Made by a program: the position numbers and the translations under genes. The notes under the pieces were generated by a model. The model worked only from the letters and a program-made list of their open reading frames with translations, ran no database searches and was not told where the DNA came from. Shown here one piece after another: positions 6,225-7,774 of a stretch of DNA of 7,774 nucleotides (positions are counted from its first letter, which is position 1; every line of letters begins with the position of its first letter). The stretch is from an uncultured Sphingobacteriales bacterium (GTDB lineage: Bacteria > Bacteroidota > Bacteroidia > Chitinophagales > Chitinophagaceae), in NCBI GenBank assembly GCA_946887085.1, contig CAMPKG010000157.1:1-7774 (forward strand), given 5' to 3'.

Positions 6225-7774
6225 CTAAAGAGACTCCAATACAAAAGCACCATCGGTTTGGGTAGCATGCAAGGGAATTTTAAGGCTGTCGCAGAGATGT
6301 TTCCATTTGATGGACTGCCGTAGGCTGACATGGCTGCCAAGTATGATCTTACGTGGTGAATATGCGTTTTGGATAGCAGTAAAATCAGCTGCTTTGGGCT
6401 TGAAATTAAGGATGATATAATTGGCTTGCGAGTGGGCATTGTTAGTTGGACTGTCAAGCAACAGGACGGCTTTGCTGCTGATCTGATAGAAATTGCCTGG
6501 TCCAGGAGCCAGCCTGGTATCTGCATACCAGCCGATATGCGCTGGCCGGATGGAGAATTTTTCCTGCTGTTCCGTTAACTGCCCGGTGTTAAGCACTCTG
6601 TAGGATCTGCCCTCGATCATCTCGACATGATTTGCGCGATTGACATTGTACACGACCACCCGCAACTGGCGCAAAGCCTGCCATTCGGAGTAGGCTATAA
6701 CTATCAGTAGCAAGCATGCTACGGCTATACTAGCTTTTACCGCATGTTGATCCCGCTTGAGTAGACCGATACTCAGTAATGCGATCAGCAAATAAATAAG
6801 CAATAGCTCCGCAGCTTCTATGTTCAGTTGCAGCATCCAGCCAGGGTTGAGTTGTTGCAACCAATAGACGAATTGGTTGAACATGGTTACCATTCCCGTC
6901 GTGATCGCGGCGATGCCGGATGCAACAGGGGTAATAGCACTGAATAAAATGACCAACATTCCTGCGACAAGCACTATGCCCATGAACAGGAATGCGGCAA
7001 CATTGGCGACGATGAAGGTTAACGGGAAAATATGAAAATAGTAGGCAACGAATGGCGCAACCAGTAGCTCAGCGGCAATACTAGCCGCTGCCGCCGACCA
7101 TGTGGCGCGTACCACAGCGTTCTTTGGTTTGAGCCAGGAATAGACCGGCTGATAAAACAGTATCAGCGAAAGCACTGCGAGAAATGACAATTGGAATCCG
7201 ATGGAGTAGAGCCACGCCGGTTGCACACATAGCAGCACAAAGGCTGCTACCATCAGCTGGTTGAGTGTATTAGGTTGTTTCTGCAGTGCGAAACCAAGGC
7301 CGAGGATGGAGAACATTATAGCGGCCCGTACTGCTGAGGGCGGAGCGCCGGCAATAAGCACATATGCCCATACCAAAGGAAGCGCAATGGCGTATTTCAT
7401 CCAGTGGTACTTTCTGTTCTTTATCCACCCGAGCAGGAAAGTGATCATGAAAAACAGGAAGGCAATATGAGAGCCTGAGATGGCTATCACATGAATGATG
7501 CCTGTTTCGGAGTAGGCTTGTCGCAGATCACTGTCGAGATTGGCTTCATCACCGATAAGCATGGCCTGCAATAATCCCAGCGTCTGTCTGTTATGAACAT
7601 ACCGTTCAAGCTGGCGCATGCAAGCCTCGTGCAGCACATCTATCCACGAACGACTGGAGGCAGAAGCCTTACCTGCAACGATAATGTCTTGCGGTGCGAG
7701 GAATTGCTGATAGTAAAGATTGTGTCTTGCGCAATAGCCTGCGTAATCAAACTCAAAGGGATTGCCGGCATTTC
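6225..7774 (-). CDS. comEC: ComEC/Rec2 family DNA-uptake channel protein (N-terminus beyond window)
   Basis: Inner-membrane channel family that passes single-stranded DNA into the cytoplasm during natural transformation. The frame has no stop from 6225 to the right edge (515 visible residues) and begins mid-protein. Residues 4-10 (NPFEFDY) match the NPGEFDY-like element of the N-terminal DUF4131/OB-like domain, so the start lies outside and the GTG at 7637 is not the true start. The Competence domain follows: ETGIIHVIAISGSHIAF (89-105), PPSAVRA (144-150), and GFQLSFLAVLSL (192-203), with about nine or ten hydrophobic segments between residues 92 and 361. The soluble tail (about 366-515) holds short beta-type stretches but no HxHxDH motif, so a working metallo-beta-lactamase site is absent, as appears common in this phylum. 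The C-terminal region still looks structured (KAVLLLDSP, GAFVLESL). The stop is 56 bp before purH. The missing part is probably 150-200 residues. Confidence 0.93.
   Translation of the reverse strand, partial: NAGNPFEFDYAGYCARHNLYYQQFLAPQDIIVAGKASASSRSWIDVLHEACMRQLERYVHNRQTLGLLQAMLIGDEANLDSDLRQAYSETGIIHVIAISGSHIAFLFFMITFLLGWIKNRKYHWMKYAIALPLVWAYVLIAGAPPSAVRAAIMFSILGLGFALQKQPNTLNQLMVAAFVLLCVQPAWLYSIGFQLSFLAVLSLILFYQPVYSWLKPKNAVVRATWSAAAASIAAELLVAPFVAYYFHIFPLTFIVANVAAFLFMGIVLVAGMLVILFSAITPVASGIAAITTGMVTMFNQFVYWLQQLNPGWMLQLNIEAAELLLIYLLIALLSIGLLKRDQHAVKASIAVACLLLIVIAYSEWQALRQLRVVVYNVNRANHVEMIEGRSYRVLNTGQLTEQQEKFSIRPAHIGWYADTRLAPGPGNFYQISSKAVLLLDSPTNNAHSQANYIILNFKPKAADFTAIQNAYSPRKIILGSHVSLRQSIKWKHLCDSLKIPLHATQTDGAFVLESL

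Noticed and set aside
6041..6526. A 161-codon minus-strand frame spanning the comEC-purH junction
   Set aside because: It overlaps the coding ends of both genes in another frame; the comEC tail and the purH N-terminus are both well supported.
1..7774. Mobile element, CRISPR array, toxin-antitoxin or phage-defence cassette
   Set aside because: All the sequence is covered by recognisable chromosomal genes with gaps of about 75 bp or less; no transposase, integrase, spaced repeat array or terminal inverted repeats were found on reading both strands.

Overview
The window looks like a housekeeping stretch of a Bacteroidota chromosome, probably Chitinophagaceae-like or a relative. The evidence is the types of protein present (an OMP_b-brl_2-type outer membrane barrel, a short LpxD paralogue, a ComEC with no recognisable metallo-beta-lactamase site), weak Shine-Dalgarno signals, and TAnnTTTG-type -7 boxes close upstream of several starts. 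The genus assignment is inference; no rRNA or marker phylogeny is available here.

Layout from left to right: gltX (glutamyl-tRNA synthetase, minus strand, its last few codons cut off by the left edge); a short intergenic region with a leaderless-looking gltX promoter and a plus-oriented hairpin/T-tract; a small signal-peptide-bearing outer membrane beta-barrel protein (minus) whose ribosome binding site sits inside a perfect 7-bp hairpin; a fold-type IV PLP aminotransferase, probably aminodeoxychorismate lyase PabC (minus); a 75-bp divergent promoter region; an LpxD-type N-acyltransferase (the only plus-strand gene); a RimJ/RimL-like GNAT acetyltransferase (minus) whose stop codon overlaps the lpxD stop tail to tail; purH (minus), 18 bp upstream of the GNAT gene and probably co-transcribed with it; and comEC (minus), running off the right edge with its N-terminus missing.

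Functionally the genes are a mixture: translation (gltX), folate/one-carbon supply (pabC) and its consumer in purine synthesis (purH uses 10-formyl-tetrahydrofolate), lipid A or envelope acylation (lpxD), an envelope protein, DNA uptake (comEC) and a GNAT enzyme. No mobile element, tRNA, rRNA, CRISPR array, defence cassette or clearly novel system is visible, and coding density is very high (no gene-free stretch over about 75 bp). The points worth a second look are regulatory or architectural: the sequestered RBS of the outer membrane gene, the overlapping convergent stops, the in-frame purH/GNAT junction, the tandem 9-mer in the pabC-lpxD divergent promoter and the orphan plus-strand terminator.
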